The notes: generated by a model not told the origin, from the letters alone. Counted from the stretch's first letter, positions 54,100-64,000 are shown. The stretch: DNA of 64,000 nucleotides from Labilibaculum sp. (GCA_016342745.1 JAEINT010000002.1:310001-374000), one strand, 5' to 3'. A program made the numbers and translations.

Positions 54100-57000
54100 A
54101 TGAAAAGAAGTCTTAATTTATTACTCTTGATGCTTGTTTTAAGTCTGTCGGCTTATTCACAGCAGCAGGTAGTATCGGGTAAGGTAATTGTAAAAGGTAC
54201 TCGGGATGCTTTGCCGGGTGTTACTGTAATCGAAAAGGGAACTACGAATGGTACCACTACCGATATTGATGGTAACTATCATTTATCTGTAGCTTATAAT
54301 GGAACTTTAGTTTTTTCATTTATTGGTTTCGAAACAGTAGAAATTGCAGCTACTAAAGCTATTGTTGATGTTGATTTATCAGAATCTTCAATTGGCTTGA
54401 ATGAAGTAGTAGCAGTTGGTTACGGTGTTATGAAAAAAAGTGACTTAACTGGATCTGTTGTTTCTGTTAAAGGAGAAACAATGGAAGATCAACCATTTGC
54501 TGGTATCGACCAAGCTTTGCAAGGACGTGTTGCTGGTGTTACGGTGACTCAGAATTCAGGTGCTCCAGGTGGAGGTGTTTCTTTACGTGTTCGTGGTATT
54601 ACTTCCTTAACCGGAAATAATGAGCCATTGTACGTTATTGATGGTGTGCCTTTGCAAGGAAATTCAAATAATGATTCTTTCACATTCTCTGCTTTGGGTG
54701 GGGGTAATGGTCAGACTAAAGTAAGTGCTCTTTCAAGTATTAACCCTTCAGATATCGAATCGATTGAGGTGTTGAAAGATGCTTCTGCATCTGCCATTTA
54801 TGGATCTCGTGGTGCAAATGGAGTTGTTCTGATTACTACTAAGAGTGGTAAGAAAGGAAAATCAAAAGTATCGTACGAAGGTTATTATGGGGTTCAGCAA
54901 GTTGGTAAATATATCGACGTAATGAACTTAAAAGAATATGGAGAATACTATGCAGATGTATTAACAACGCAAGGGAAAGATGTTCCTTTCGAATTCCAAA
55001 ATCCCGAGTTATTAGGAGAAGGAACCGATTGGCAAAAAGAAATTTTCCGAGCTGCTCCTATTCAAAATCACCAAATTTCAGTATCAGGTGGTAATGACAA
55101 GACTAAGTTTTATACTTCTTTAAGTTATTTTGATCAGCAAGGTATCGTTATCAATTCAGATTTTCGCAGATTTTCAATGCGTATGAATTTGGATCATAAA
55201 GTGAATGATTGGATTAAAGTCGGTAACAATGTTTCGATGAGTAATTCAAAAGAACACATTACTTTAAATGATGATGAAGCTGGTGTTATTAGTTCAGCAC
55301 TAAGACAATCTCCAAACATTCCTGTTACCTATTCTGACGGAAGTTGGGGTGGACCAACCGATGGAATTGGTGTTGGAAATGGTCGAAATCCTGTTGCATG
55401 GTCAGCGATCCGAAATAGTGAGTTAGAGCGTTATAAAATCAATGGAAATTTTTTCCTTGATTTAACTTTAGCTGAAGGTCTAACATTCAGAAATGAAATA
55501 GGTTATGACTTCAATTTAAACAAGACAAACGTATTTAATCCTACCTATGAAATTGGTAGAGAAACGAATGAAATTAGTACTTCGTCAAAATCTAGCAGTG
55601 ATAGTTTCTTTTGGGTATTGAAGAACTATTTAAACTACTTAAAATCTTTTGGTGATCATTCATTCAATGCAATGGTTGGTCATGAGTCTCAAAAGTCAAC
55701 TTATGAGAATCTAAGTGGTGCAAGAACAGGATTTCTTACCAATGATATTACTGCATTGAATGCTGGGGATGCATTAACCGCAACCAATGGGAATTCAATG
55801 GGAACTCATAGTATCGAATCTTATTTTGGTCGTTTTAACTATGGTTTCAAAGGGAAATATTTAATGACAGCAACACTTCGTGCTGATGCATCATCGAATT
55901 TTGGACAGAATAACAAATGGGGTTATTTTCCATCATTCTCAGGTGCTTGGGTAATTACCAAGGAGCCTTTTATGGAGAAATTTGTTGATGTTGTTAATTA
56001 TGCAAAATTTCGCGCAGGTTACGGTGAAGTTGGAAATCAGGATATTGGAGGCTATGCTTATGGTGCAAGTTTAAGAAGTATCACTACTGTTTACGGTACT
56101 GGATTCTCACAAGCTAACATTGCAAATCCTGATGTGAAATGGGAATCAACAAGATCAACTAACATTGGTTTAGAGCTTGGGTTCTTGGATAACAAAATCA
56201 AACTGGATGTTGATGTATACAAAAAGACTTCGAAAGATTTCTTGTTTCCTCAACCGCTTCCAAGTTATTTAGGAGCAATGAATTCAGCTTCTTATATGGG
56301 ATTAAGACCTCCAATGGTGAATTTAGGAGAAATGGAAAACAAAGGAATCGATATTTCTTTAACAACTAGAAACATTACGAAACCTAACTTTACTTGGTCA
56401 TCAACATTTGTCTTCTCTACGTATAAAAATGAGTTGATTAGCATGAATAGTGACGAAGGAGCAATATTTCAAACTTTCGAATTTAACAATACATTGACTA
56501 AAACTGCTGAAGGTGAAGCTGTAGGACAGTTTTACGGATATCAAGTTGAAGGACTTTTTAAAGATGAGGCTGATGTAAATTCAAGTCCATCTCAAGGAGA
56601 TATTGGAGAAGTAAATGGTGTTTGGGTAGGAGATATCAAATTTAAAGATATCAACGGAGATGGTAAAATTGATGATGCCGATCGTACTTATATTGGTAAT
56701 CCTCACCCAGATTTTACTTACAGTATTTCAAATGAAATGTCGTATAAAAATTTCGATTTTTCATTCACATTACAAGGATCTCAGGGGAATGATATTTACA
56801 ACTGGACTCGTAAGTTAACCGAAGGAATGAAAGAGGTTACAGGTAATCAAGCTCAATCGGTATCTAATCGTTTTATTGCAGGAGTAAATGAAGATACTAA
56901 CATTCCTCGTTTCGCATTTGGTGATCCTAATAACAACAGTAGAGTTTCTGATCGTTTTGTTGAGGATGGTTCATTCTTGAAAATTCAGAATGTAACACTA

Positions 57001-57216
57001 GCTTATACATTCAACAAGAAGCAATTGGCAAGATTGTCTTACATCAGCAAGTTAAGAGTTTATGCTACTGTTCAGAACTTACACACATTTACGAAGTATT
57101 CTGGTTACGATCCTGAAATTGGTGCTTACAATCAGAATTCTCTTCTAATGGGTGTTGATAATGGTCGTTATCCTGTACCACGTACATTTATGATGGGTGT
57201 TAATGTTGAATTCTAA
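54100..57216 (+). CDS. SusC/RagA family TonB-linked outer-membrane protein
   Basis: A 1038-residue SusC homologue. A signal peptide ends SAYS-Q. Order: carboxypeptidase-regulatory-like domain (about 22-105), plug (about 115-235, with the SusC signature SAIYGSRGANGVVLITTKSGK-like segment), then barrel ending FMMGVNVEF. With the next gene it forms the SusCD importer; the locus's enzymes indicate xylo-oligosaccharides. Confidence 0.97.
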   Translation: MKRSLNLLLLMLVLSLSAYSQQQVVSGKVIVKGTRDALPGVTVIEKGTTNGTTTDIDGNYHLSVAYNGTLVFSFIGFETVEIAATKAIVDVDLSESSIGLNEVVAVGYGVMKKSDLTGSVVSVKGETMEDQPFAGIDQALQGRVAGVTVTQNSGAPGGGVSLRVRGITSLTGNNEPLYVIDGVPLQGNSNNDSFTFSALGGGNGQTKVSALSSINPSDIESIEVLKDASASAIYGSRGANGVVLITTKSGKKGKSKVSYEGYYGVQQVGKYIDVMNLKEYGEYYADVLTTQGKDVPFEFQNPELLGEGTDWQKEIFRAAPIQNHQISVSGGNDKTKFYTSLSYFDQQGIVINSDFRRFSMRMNLDHKVNDWIKVGNNVSMSNSKEHITLNDDEAGVISSALRQSPNIPVTYSDGSWGGPTDGIGVGNGRNPVAWSAIRNSELERYKINGNFFLDLTLAEGLTFRNEIGYDFNLNKTNVFNPTYEIGRETNEISTSSKSSSDSFFWVLKNYLNYLKSFGDHSFNAMVGHESQKSTYENLSGARTGFLTNDITALNAGDALTATNGNSMGTHSIESYFGRFNYGFKGKYLMTATLRADASSNFGQNNKWGYFPSFSGAWVITKEPFMEKFVDVVNYAKFRAGYGEVGNQDIGGYAYGASLRSITTVYGTGFSQANIANPDVKWESTRSTNIGLELGFLDNKIKLDVDVYKKTSKDFLFPQPLPSYLGAMNSASYMGLRPPMVNLGEMENKGIDISLTTRNITKPNFTWSSTFVFSTYKNELISMNSDEGAIFQTFEFNNTLTKTAEGEAVGQFYGYQVEGLFKDEADVNSSPSQGDIGEVNGVWVGDIKFKDINGDGKIDDADRTYIGNPHPDFTYSISNEMSYKNFDFSFTLQGSQGNDIYNWTRKLTEGMKEVTGNQAQSVSNRFIAGVNEDTNIPRFAFGDPNNNSRVSDRFVEDGSFLKIQNVTLAYTFNKKQLARLSYISKLRVYATVQNLHTFTKYSGYDPEIGAYNQNSLLMGVDNGRYPVPRTFMMGVNVEF

Positions 57217-57247
57217 ATCTACTTGTTTACGTCAAAAAATTACAATC

Positions 57248-58774
57248 ATGAAAAATAAAATAATCATATTATTTCTCCTTTTCCTTTCGGCGTCATGTTC
57301 AGAAAGCTTTCTGGACAATGCACCTGAAGATTCATTGGTAGTTGATAATTATTATAACACCAATGAACAGGTAATGAGTGCTGGAGCTCCATTATACGGA
57401 TATCCTTGGTTCTACTTTAACGAGAAATTCCTGATTTGCGTTGGGGATAATTACAGCGGTAATTCAACAGGAACTTATTCTGATATTGCTCAGTTTACTT
57501 TATTCTCTGTAAATCAGGGAAATCAATTTGCAACCGAAGGATGGGATGCTTTATATAATGTTGTTGCAACTGCAAATACATTGCTTTACAATTTAGATAC
57601 AAAAGTTGCTGGTGATGTTGATGAAGAAGTAATTGAAGCCGTTCGTGGTGAAGCTTACTTTATGAGAGCAACGGCCTATTTTTACTTGGTAAGAACTTGG
57701 GGTGCTGTGCCAATTATTCACGATATGAGTCAATACAATGCCGAAACAGATGTGTACAGAAATACAGTTGAGGATGTGTATACTTTTATCTTGAACGATT
57801 ACAACAATGCAGTAACTAGAGTTCCTGCTCAAAGATCAGACAGTGAAGCTGGTAGGGTTATTCAATCGGCATGTAATGCGATGATGGCTAAGGTATATCT
57901 TACTCAAAAAGATTATACTAATGCAAAGGCAAAGGCAGAATTGGTAATCAATTCAGGAGTGCATGGTTTGTTAGATAATTACGGTGATGTATTTCATCCT
58001 CGTAACAACAATAGCCGTGAGTCTATTTTTGCTTTACAATGGGTTGCTAACCAAGGTTGGGGATATCAAAATGTAAGTCAAGCATACTTAGCAGCTTCGC
58101 CAAAATTAACCAATGCTGGTGACGGTTGGGGAACTTTTCAACCAAGTATTGATTTTCAAAATGCATACGAAGCTGGTGACTTGAGAAGACACGAAACGAT
58201 TATGGAGCCAGGTGATTTCTATCCTGATTTAGTAACTGCTGAAGGTGGTTATACTGTTCCTTCTGCTGGAATGACAAGTACAATTGCAGGCTGGAGAAAA
58301 TATGTTGTTGGCTCAAAAGATGAGTGGTCAGATGTTGGTTTCATGTCAACAAATTTGAATACACACATCATTAGATATGCAGAAGTATTGTTAATTCATG
58401 CCGAAGCGATTCTAGGAAGTAGTGCTTCAACTACTGATTCAAAAGCTTTGGAATCATTTAACGCAGTTAGAAAAAGAGCAGGTTTAGCAGATAAGGCTTC
58501 TTTAACATTCGATGATATTCTTCAGGAAAGAAGAATGGAATTAGCTGTTGAAGGCAAGTATTGGTACGATTTAGCTCGTATGGATAGAACAAAAGCCATA
58601 GCTATCCTTTCAAATCAGGAAAGAGGAGATTACAATGATGGAGATTACAATAACATCACTACTCGAAAAGTTACTCCTTCTGCAGGTGATTTCTTATTGC
58701 CTATTCCAGGTTCTGAAGCGGATTTGAATCCACTATTGTTAGAAGAGCCAGTTCCTTTTGATTTTAACAACTAA
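57248..58774 (+). CDS. RagB/SusD family glycan-binding lipoprotein
   Basis: A 508-residue SusD homologue from ATG 57248 (an earlier frame starts at 57197, within the susC end). Lipobox SASC, Cys17. The TPR-rich SusD fold is visible: EEVIEAVRGEAYFMRATAYFYLVR and VRKRAGLADK; the C-terminal RRMELAVEGKYWYDLARM motif is classical. It is the hinged lid of the SusC pore. Confidence 0.96.
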   Translation: MKNKIIILFLLFLSASCSESFLDNAPEDSLVVDNYYNTNEQVMSAGAPLYGYPWFYFNEKFLICVGDNYSGNSTGTYSDIAQFTLFSVNQGNQFATEGWDALYNVVATANTLLYNLDTKVAGDVDEEVIEAVRGEAYFMRATAYFYLVRTWGAVPIIHDMSQYNAETDVYRNTVEDVYTFILNDYNNAVTRVPAQRSDSEAGRVIQSACNAMMAKVYLTQKDYTNAKAKAELVINSGVHGLLDNYGDVFHPRNNNSRESIFALQWVANQGWGYQNVSQAYLAASPKLTNAGDGWGTFQPSIDFQNAYEAGDLRRHETIMEPGDFYPDLVTAEGGYTVPSAGMTSTIAGWRKYVVGSKDEWSDVGFMSTNLNTHIIRYAEVLLIHAEAILGSSASTTDSKALESFNAVRKRAGLADKASLTFDDILQERRMELAVEGKYWYDLARMDRTKAIAILSNQERGDYNDGDYNNITTRKVTPSAGDFLLPIPGSEADLNPLLLEEPVPFDFNN

Positions 58775-58786
58775 AAGTCTCCAATT

Positions 58787-59941
58787 ATGAAATTTAAATA
58801 TAAAATGAACAATATCATTAGCGCGGTAGCCGTGCTAATGGTAAGTGTCATGAGTTATTCATGTGATGATGACTCAAGCCTAAGTCCTGTTGTTGATGTG
58901 ATGGTTTCTGAGGATACCGATTTAAATATAAATTCGGGATTACCAAACGATTTGATTATTGCTGAAGGAAACGATCTTCAGAATATTAAAACAGTTACCT
59001 TCAAGGCAGTTAGTGCGCCAGAAGAAAGTATTGTTGATGTAGTATTCAACCCTGTTTTGAATTCAGATTTAGCAATCATGTTTAAGGTTCCTTTCGATGA
59101 AACAAAAGGATCAGAATTTGGAGCTCAAGTGGTAACCATTACCAACAAAGATGGTGCAGTATTAACACATGATTTTACAATTATTCAACCAGAACCAACA
59201 ATTGGAGTATTTACTCCAGAACGTCCTAAAGCAAACGAAACAGTTAGCATTGCAGGAGAATGGTTTCAGAATGTTGTTTCTGTTACTTTTGGAGGAACAC
59301 CTGTAGAATATACAATGGTTTCTTCAACTGAGATTTCAATGGTAGTTCCTGATGGAACAACTCTTGGAGCTGATGTAACTGTGGTTACTCCAGCTGGTGA
59401 AGCATCTGCATTTCTTGATGTTGACATAGGATACAACCTTTATTTGGTTGCTGATTTTGATGGCGGCGGATTACGCCCATTAAATAATTGGGTTTTTTAT
59501 GGTGATGCAGGTTCTTTAGAATATATCACTGGCGGTCCTACTGGAACTTTTGCTGAATTTAAATGGTTAGGCGATACCTCAAATGGATACAATGGTTGTC
59601 AATCAGACGCTGCCGAAACAATGGTTGTAGAATCAGATCCTGAAAAAGTGATGTATTTAATCGATGTAAATTGTAATGGTGCGATTGGTTCTGTTGCTGA
59701 ATTCCTTATTGTTGACCGCGATGGTGGCAACTGGGCATTCCGTCACGAATTTACCGAAGATGGATGGCATACAATTGAAACTCCTGTTTCAGCATTTGGA
59801 GCGAACTACGATCCAGGTAATCAGGGTAGTGGTGATGTAGATCCAACACAGATTAATCAAGTTAAAGTTACAATCGCAGAGTGGGGTGCAAATCCTTCAA
59901 CTGTACAGTTTGATAACATTCGTTTTCACGGATATTATTAG
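58787..59941 (+). CDS. Surface glycan-binding protein with IPT/TIG and C-terminal binding domain
   Basis: A 384-residue lipoprotein (lipobox MSYSC). Around 30-130 is an Ig-like region; an IPT/TIG domain at about 135-215 (GVFTPERPKANETVSIAGEWF); the C-terminal 170 residues form a jelly-roll-like glycan-binding domain ending AEWGANPSTVQFDNIRFHGYY, as in xylan or xyloglucan surface-binding proteins. It lies 12 bp after susD and precedes a terminator. Confidence 0.83.
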   Translation: MKFKYKMNNIISAVAVLMVSVMSYSCDDDSSLSPVVDVMVSEDTDLNINSGLPNDLIIAEGNDLQNIKTVTFKAVSAPEESIVDVVFNPVLNSDLAIMFKVPFDETKGSEFGAQVVTITNKDGAVLTHDFTIIQPEPTIGVFTPERPKANETVSIAGEWFQNVVSVTFGGTPVEYTMVSSTEISMVVPDGTTLGADVTVVTPAGEASAFLDVDIGYNLYLVADFDGGGLRPLNNWVFYGDAGSLEYITGGPTGTFAEFKWLGDTSNGYNGCQSDAAETMVVESDPEKVMYLIDVNCNGAIGSVAEFLIVDRDGGNWAFRHEFTEDGWHTIETPVSAFGANYDPGNQGSGDVDPTQINQVKVTIAEWGANPSTVQFDNIRFHGYY

Positions 59942-59951
59942 AGATTAGTTT

Positions 59952-59996
59952 TTTCAGGCTTGCGTCATGGGTTGCAAGCCTGAAATTTTTTATTAT
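59952..59996 (+). terminator. Hairpin terminator or attenuator between binding protein and xylanase genes
   Basis: TTTCAGGCTTGC (59952-59963) pairs with GCAAGCCTGAAA (59974-59985), 12 bp, loop 10, followed by a T run. It should lower expression of the downstream xylanase relative to SusCD. Confidence 0.85.
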
Positions 59997-60049
59997 TTAC
60001 AGCTGTTTATATAATGGCTTTTTACAACCAATAGTAATTGCAAAACAAG

Positions 60050-61405
60050 ATGAACGATTTCAGATTTAGATACTTATCAATTTTACTAGGCATGTTGGTT
60101 TTCATCACTAGCTGCTCAAGTGGTGGTGGCGGTTCAGAACCAGAAATTGAATTGGGTGATCCGATTGCCAAACAGGCTACAAATATTACTTCTTCAGGCT
60201 TTACGGCAAGTTGGTCTAGAGTATATCGTGCCGAAAGTTACCTTTTGGATGTATCTGAAGATGCTGGTTTTGCAACATTTTTATCAGGCTACAATGGGAA
60301 ATCATTGGTTTCTTTAAACGAAGAAATTACTGGATTGGAAAGCAATATGCTGTATTACTATCGAGTAAAAGCTGTAAGTGGAACTGTTGTTTCCAGTTAC
60401 TCAAATATAGTAGAAACTACGACTTCATTTATTCCTGATCCTGATCAAACCTTAAAGAAAGCTGCCGATACATTCCTTGTAGGCGTTGCAGTTCAATCGG
60501 GAAAACTAACAGGACAATACGATGAAAATTACCAAAAAGAATTTAGCAGTATCACTGCTGAGTGGGAAATGAAGATGAATGTGATGCATCCATCAGAAGA
60601 TACTTTTGATTTTGGACCTGCTGATGCAATTGTGAACTATGGAGAAACAAACGGGATTAATGTTCATGGTCATTCGCTAATTTGGCATAACTCAACCCCA
60701 GATTGGGTAAAGAATTTTGCTGGAACTGATCAGGAATTCGAAGACATGATTGAAGATTATATCACGACAGTTGTAAGCCGATACAAAGGAAAAATAACCT
60801 CTTGGGATGTGGTGAATGAAGCATTAGAAGATAATACGGGAAGCCTTAGAAATTCAATCTATCGTCAGAAAATGGGCGACGATTACATTGCCAAATGTTA
60901 CCAGTTTGTTCGCGCTGCCGATCCTGATGTATTGATTTTTTATAATGATTACAACATGATTACCGACCAAACAAAACAGGATGCTGTTTTTACTATGGTT
61001 GATGATTTTATAGCAAGAGATATCCCAATTGACGGAGTCGGATTTCAAATGCACATTTCTCATGATTATCCTTCGAAAGAAGATATCCAGAAAGCTACCG
61101 ACCGAATTGTAGAAAGAAATTTAAAAGTTCACTTCTCTGAATTGGATGTAAGAGCGAATCCAAATAAGGATTTATCAAGCTTAACATCAGAAAGATCCTT
61201 ATCGCAAAAAGCGAAAGTGAAAGAAGTTGTTGAAGTGTACAATGGTATTCCGAATGACAATAAATATGCATTAACCGTTTGGGGATTGAAAGACTCAGAA
61301 TCTTGGTTGTTGAATTTCTATGGACACATGGATTGGCCATTGTTATTCGATGGAAATTACAACAAAAAAGATGCTTACTACGGATTTTTAGAAGGCTTGC
61401 AATAA
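60050..61405 (+). CDS. GH10 endo-1,4-beta-xylanase, lipoprotein with FN3 domain
   Basis: A 451-residue enzyme from ATG 60050 (an in-frame TTG at 60038 is less likely). Lipobox ITSC, then a Gly-rich linker, an FN3-like domain (about 45-130), and a GH10 TIM barrel (about 135-451). The catalytic acid/base Glu257 lies in WDVVNEALED and the nucleophile Glu364 in HFSELDVR; HGHSLIWHN is the -1 subsite motif. It cuts xylan at the cell surface. The GH10 insertion of a carbohydrate-binding module seen in some Bacteroides enzymes is absent here. Confidence 0.95.
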   Translation: MNDFRFRYLSILLGMLVFITSCSSGGGGSEPEIELGDPIAKQATNITSSGFTASWSRVYRAESYLLDVSEDAGFATFLSGYNGKSLVSLNEEITGLESNMLYYYRVKAVSGTVVSSYSNIVETTTSFIPDPDQTLKKAADTFLVGVAVQSGKLTGQYDENYQKEFSSITAEWEMKMNVMHPSEDTFDFGPADAIVNYGETNGINVHGHSLIWHNSTPDWVKNFAGTDQEFEDMIEDYITTVVSRYKGKITSWDVVNEALEDNTGSLRNSIYRQKMGDDYIAKCYQFVRAADPDVLIFYNDYNMITDQTKQDAVFTMVDDFIARDIPIDGVGFQMHISHDYPSKEDIQKATDRIVERNLKVHFSELDVRANPNKDLSSLTSERSLSQKAKVKEVVEVYNGIPNDNKYALTVWGLKDSESWLLNFYGHMDWPLLFDGNYNKKDAYYGFLEGLQ

Positions 61406-61427
61406 CTACCAACTACTACCGATAATT

Positions 61428-64000
61428 ATGACTTTAAATAAAATATTACCTGCCTTTCTTTTATTCAGCTTGTTTTCATGCTCGCATAGTCTGCAAAAGC
61501 ATGAAGATGCTAATTTTTCATTTGAAGAAAGAGCTGATTACTTGGTTTCACAGATGACTTTGGCCGAAAAAGTTTCTCAGATGAGTTACGAATCACCTGC
61601 CATCGATCGATTGAGAATTCCTGAACACAATTGGTGGAATGAATGTCTTCATGGAGTTGCACGTGCCGGAGTGGCAACGGTTTTTCCTCAGGCAATTGGA
61701 ATGGCTTCAATGTGGGATCGCGAGCAGATGTTCGAGGTGGCCAATGCCATTTCTGATGAGGCCAGAGCGAAACATCACAATTTTGCTGCAAAAGGGAAAC
61801 GTGGAATTTATCAGGGGCTAAGCTTCTGGACACCTAATGTAAACATTTTTAGAGATCCACGTTGGGGAAGAGGAATGGAAACTTATGGTGAAGATCCATA
61901 CTTAACAGGTGAGCTTGGTGTTCAATTTATTAAAGGTCTTCAAGGAGATGATGATACCTATTACAAGCTGATTGCAACCGCAAAACATTTTGTAGTTCAT
62001 AGTGGACCAGAATCTGAAAGACACAGTTTCAATGCAACACCAAGTCAGTATGATATGTTGAATACTTACAGTCCGCATTTCGAAAAAGTAGTTAGAGAAG
62101 CTGGTGTATATTCGGTAATGTGCGCTTACAATAGTTACAATGGCTTGCCATGTTGTGGAAATAAATCTCTTAGTAATTTACTAAGAGAAGAGTGGGGATT
62201 CAAAGGTTATATTGTATCGGATTGCTGGGCTATTAATGATTTTTACATGCCAAATGCTCACGAAGTTACTTCCTCTAAGCAAGAAGCAGCAGCTATGGCG
62301 GTAAAAGCAGGTACAGACCTAAATTGTGGGGATTCGTATCCATCTTTAGTCGAGGCAGTTAAGAATGGTTTAATCTCAGAAGCTGAATTAGACGTTTCGG
62401 TACAGAGATTATTATTAGCACGTTTAAAATTAGGTTTGTTTGCACCCAAAGGAGCCGTAAAGTATGAAAATATTTCCTACGATGTAGTCGATTCTGAGAT
62501 GCATCGATTATTGGCTTTGCAAACTGCTAGAAAGTCGATGGTTCTTCTAAAAAACAAGAACAATTTACTTCCTCTCGATAAATCAATAAAGAAAGTTGCT
62601 GTAATTGGTTCCAATGCCAACGATTTGGAAGTGTTATTGGGAAATTACAATGGTTATCCATCTGCTCCTGTTACGCCTTTGGCTGGTATCAAGCAAAAAT
62701 TACCAAATGCAGAAGTAAAGTATGCTGCGGGTTGCAAGTTGGCCGAAGGTTTGCCAATTTTTGAAGCCATACCTTCTTCTGTTCTTTTTACGGATAAGGC
62801 TTGTACAACAAATGGGTTAGCTGCTGAATATTTTAACAATAAAGAGTTAAAAGGAGAGCCAACTCATTCAAGAATTGATTCAAATGTTGATTTTGTTTGG
62901 GGAACAACACCTCCTTTTTCTGATCTGAACTACGATGAATTTTCGGTACGCTGGACAGGTGTAATTAAGGTTAAAGAATCGGGAGATTACGCATTAGGAG
63001 GAGAAGGATTTTTAGGGATGAAATTGTTCTTCGGAGATTCTCTCTTGGTGGAAAGAAGCAATGTTCATCATCCACGAAAGGAATATGAATATGTACACTT
63101 GGAGGCTGATAAAGCATATCCAATTAAGTTGGAATACACACAAGATAATGTAGAGCATGCCATGATGCGTCTATTGTGGGAAAAGCCAAATGATAATTTA
63201 GCAGAAGAGGCAATTGCGATTGCAAAAGAAGCTGAGGTAGTTATTTTCTGCATGGGGATTAGCCCATTACTCGAAGGCGAAGAAATGAAAGTTAAAGTAG
63301 AAGGTTTTGCTCATGGCGATCGTTTGGATATTAAATTGCCAAGAACACAAACTGCTTTAATGAAAGAAATTAAAAAGTTAGGCAAGCCAATGGTTTTGGT
63401 ATTGTTGAACGGAAGTGCATTGGCAATTAATTGGGAAAATGAAAACATTCCGGCAATTGTTGAGGCGTGGTATCCAGGACAAGCAGGAGGTACTGCAATT
63501 GCTGATGTTTTGTTTGGCGATTACAATCCAGCTGGTCGTTTGCCATTGACTTTTTACAAGAGTGTAGATGATATTCCTGCTTACAGCAATTACGATATGA
63601 GAGGCAAAACCTATCGTTATTTCGAAGGAGAAGCTTTGTACGATTTCGGTTTTGGTTTAAGTTATTCTGATTTTACCTATTCAAACCTAAAAACTCCAGA
63701 TCATATTTCTCCTGGCGATTGTGTTGAAATATCTATAGATGTAACAAACAACAGCAAAATTGATGGGGAAGAGGTAATACAATGTTATGCTGCAAATCCG
63801 CAAGCTGGAGGAGTAAATCCTAATAAATCATTAGTTGAATTTCAAAGAGTAATGATTAAAGCTGGCGAATGCAAAACAATCCATTTTACAATTAATCCAG
63901 ATCAATTAACGATTGTTGATGAGCAATTCAAGAAAACGGTTTTAGCAGGAGAACTAAAAATATCAGTTGGAGGTGCACAGCCTACTGCAAAACGAATTCG
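61428..64000 (+). CDS. GH3 family glycosidase (beta-xylosidase/beta-glucosidase), 3'-partial
   Basis: Open from ATG 61428 to the window end (857 codons, no stop seen). Lipobox SLFSC, Cys18. GH3 N-domain with EHNWWNECLHGVARAG and the nucleophile Asp265 in YIVSDCWA; a PA14 domain is inserted at about 464-585 (LAAEYFNN to LLWEKP); then the C-domain and a fibronectin-like domain. PA14-inserted GH3 enzymes are often beta-glucosidases, while this sequence context suggests beta-xylosidase. It should split xylo-oligosaccharides released by the GH10. Confidence 0.93.
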   Translation, partial: MTLNKILPAFLLFSLFSCSHSLQKHEDANFSFEERADYLVSQMTLAEKVSQMSYESPAIDRLRIPEHNWWNECLHGVARAGVATVFPQAIGMASMWDREQMFEVANAISDEARAKHHNFAAKGKRGIYQGLSFWTPNVNIFRDPRWGRGMETYGEDPYLTGELGVQFIKGLQGDDDTYYKLIATAKHFVVHSGPESERHSFNATPSQYDMLNTYSPHFEKVVREAGVYSVMCAYNSYNGLPCCGNKSLSNLLREEWGFKGYIVSDCWAINDFYMPNAHEVTSSKQEAAAMAVKAGTDLNCGDSYPSLVEAVKNGLISEAELDVSVQRLLLARLKLGLFAPKGAVKYENISYDVVDSEMHRLLALQTARKSMVLLKNKNNLLPLDKSIKKVAVIGSNANDLEVLLGNYNGYPSAPVTPLAGIKQKLPNAEVKYAAGCKLAEGLPIFEAIPSSVLFTDKACTTNGLAAEYFNNKELKGEPTHSRIDSNVDFVWGTTPPFSDLNYDEFSVRWTGVIKVKESGDYALGGEGFLGMKLFFGDSLLVERSNVHHPRKEYEYVHLEADKAYPIKLEYTQDNVEHAMMRLLWEKPNDNLAEEAIAIAKEAEVVIFCMGISPLLEGEEMKVKVEGFAHGDRLDIKLPRTQTALMKEIKKLGKPMVLVLLNGSALAINWENENIPAIVEAWYPGQAGGTAIADVLFGDYNPAGRLPLTFYKSVDDIPAYSNYDMRGKTYRYFEGEALYDFGFGLSYSDFTYSNLKTPDHISPGDCVEISIDVTNNSKIDGEEVIQCYAANPQAGGVNPNKSLVEFQRVMIKAGECKTIHFTINPDQLTIVDEQFKKTVLAGELKISVGGAQPTAKRI

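Noticed and set aside
61510-61833. A 107-codon minus-strand ORF
   Set aside because: It lies opposite the GH3 glycosidase coding region.

Overview
The window looks like chromosomal DNA of a low-G+C, free-living Bacteroidota bacterium, probably a marine or sediment member of the Bacteroidales/Marinilabiliales. This rests on a SusC/SusD pair, a type IX secretion (T9SS) C-terminal tail, TAnnTTTG-type -7 promoter elements with a TTG about 20 bp upstream, DUF4252, DUF4625, DUF3667 and PspC-PadR genes, and the linked order rplM-rpsI-rpsB-tsf-pyrH-frr. The genus is inference.

Layout. 1-6.2 kb: a BtpA-like protein, a propeller histidine kinase, and a BlaI-like repressor with an M56 peptidase/TonB-tail sensor. 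6.3-10.5 kb (minus): translation genes frr, pyrH, tsf, rpsB, rpsI, rplM, with a candidate small RNA upstream. 10.8-16.4 kb: a DNA glycosylase, an outer-membrane barrel, a PadR/PspC operon and a ferredoxin. 16.5-18.3 kb: typA. 19-25 kb: a TonB receptor and a four-repeat lipoprotein facing a secreted endonuclease I. 25.2-27.6 kb: an MFS/POT transporter and a PAP2 phosphatase. 27.7-29.5 kb: an unusual array with three intact tRNA-Asn genes, four damaged tRNA-Asn copies and two identical GIY-YIG nuclease genes in tandem units of 448 and 254 bp. 29.9-42.7 kb: housekeeping (kbl, two deoxynucleoside kinases, GH3-type adenylating enzyme, CvpA, tyrS, SpoIIE phosphatase, efp, tsaB). 42.9-48.8 kb (minus): a MacAB-TolC-like export operon. 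49.2-53.5 kb: dGTPase, a secreted protein, a possible 49-residue protein with its own promoter, operator-like palindrome and terminator, and a PAS kinase/response regulator pair. 54.1-64 kb: a xylan utilisation locus: SusC, SusD, a surface glycan-binding protein, GH10 xylanase and GH3 glycosidase, the last running off the window.

Working together. The xylan locus should bind and cut xylan at the surface (glycan-binding lipoprotein, GH10 lipoprotein), import oligosaccharides (SusCD) and trim them with GH3; no dedicated regulator lies next to it in the window. The TonB receptor, repeat lipoprotein and endonuclease I group could be a nucleic-acid or phosphate scavenging set. The tRNA-Asn/GIY-YIG array is the best candidate for an undescribed mobile or self-amplifying element: the nuclease gene begins where the tRNA anticodon arm is cut, its stop codon is made from the anticodon loop, and every damaged copy has the same 16-bp palindrome in place of the T-arm 5' strand.
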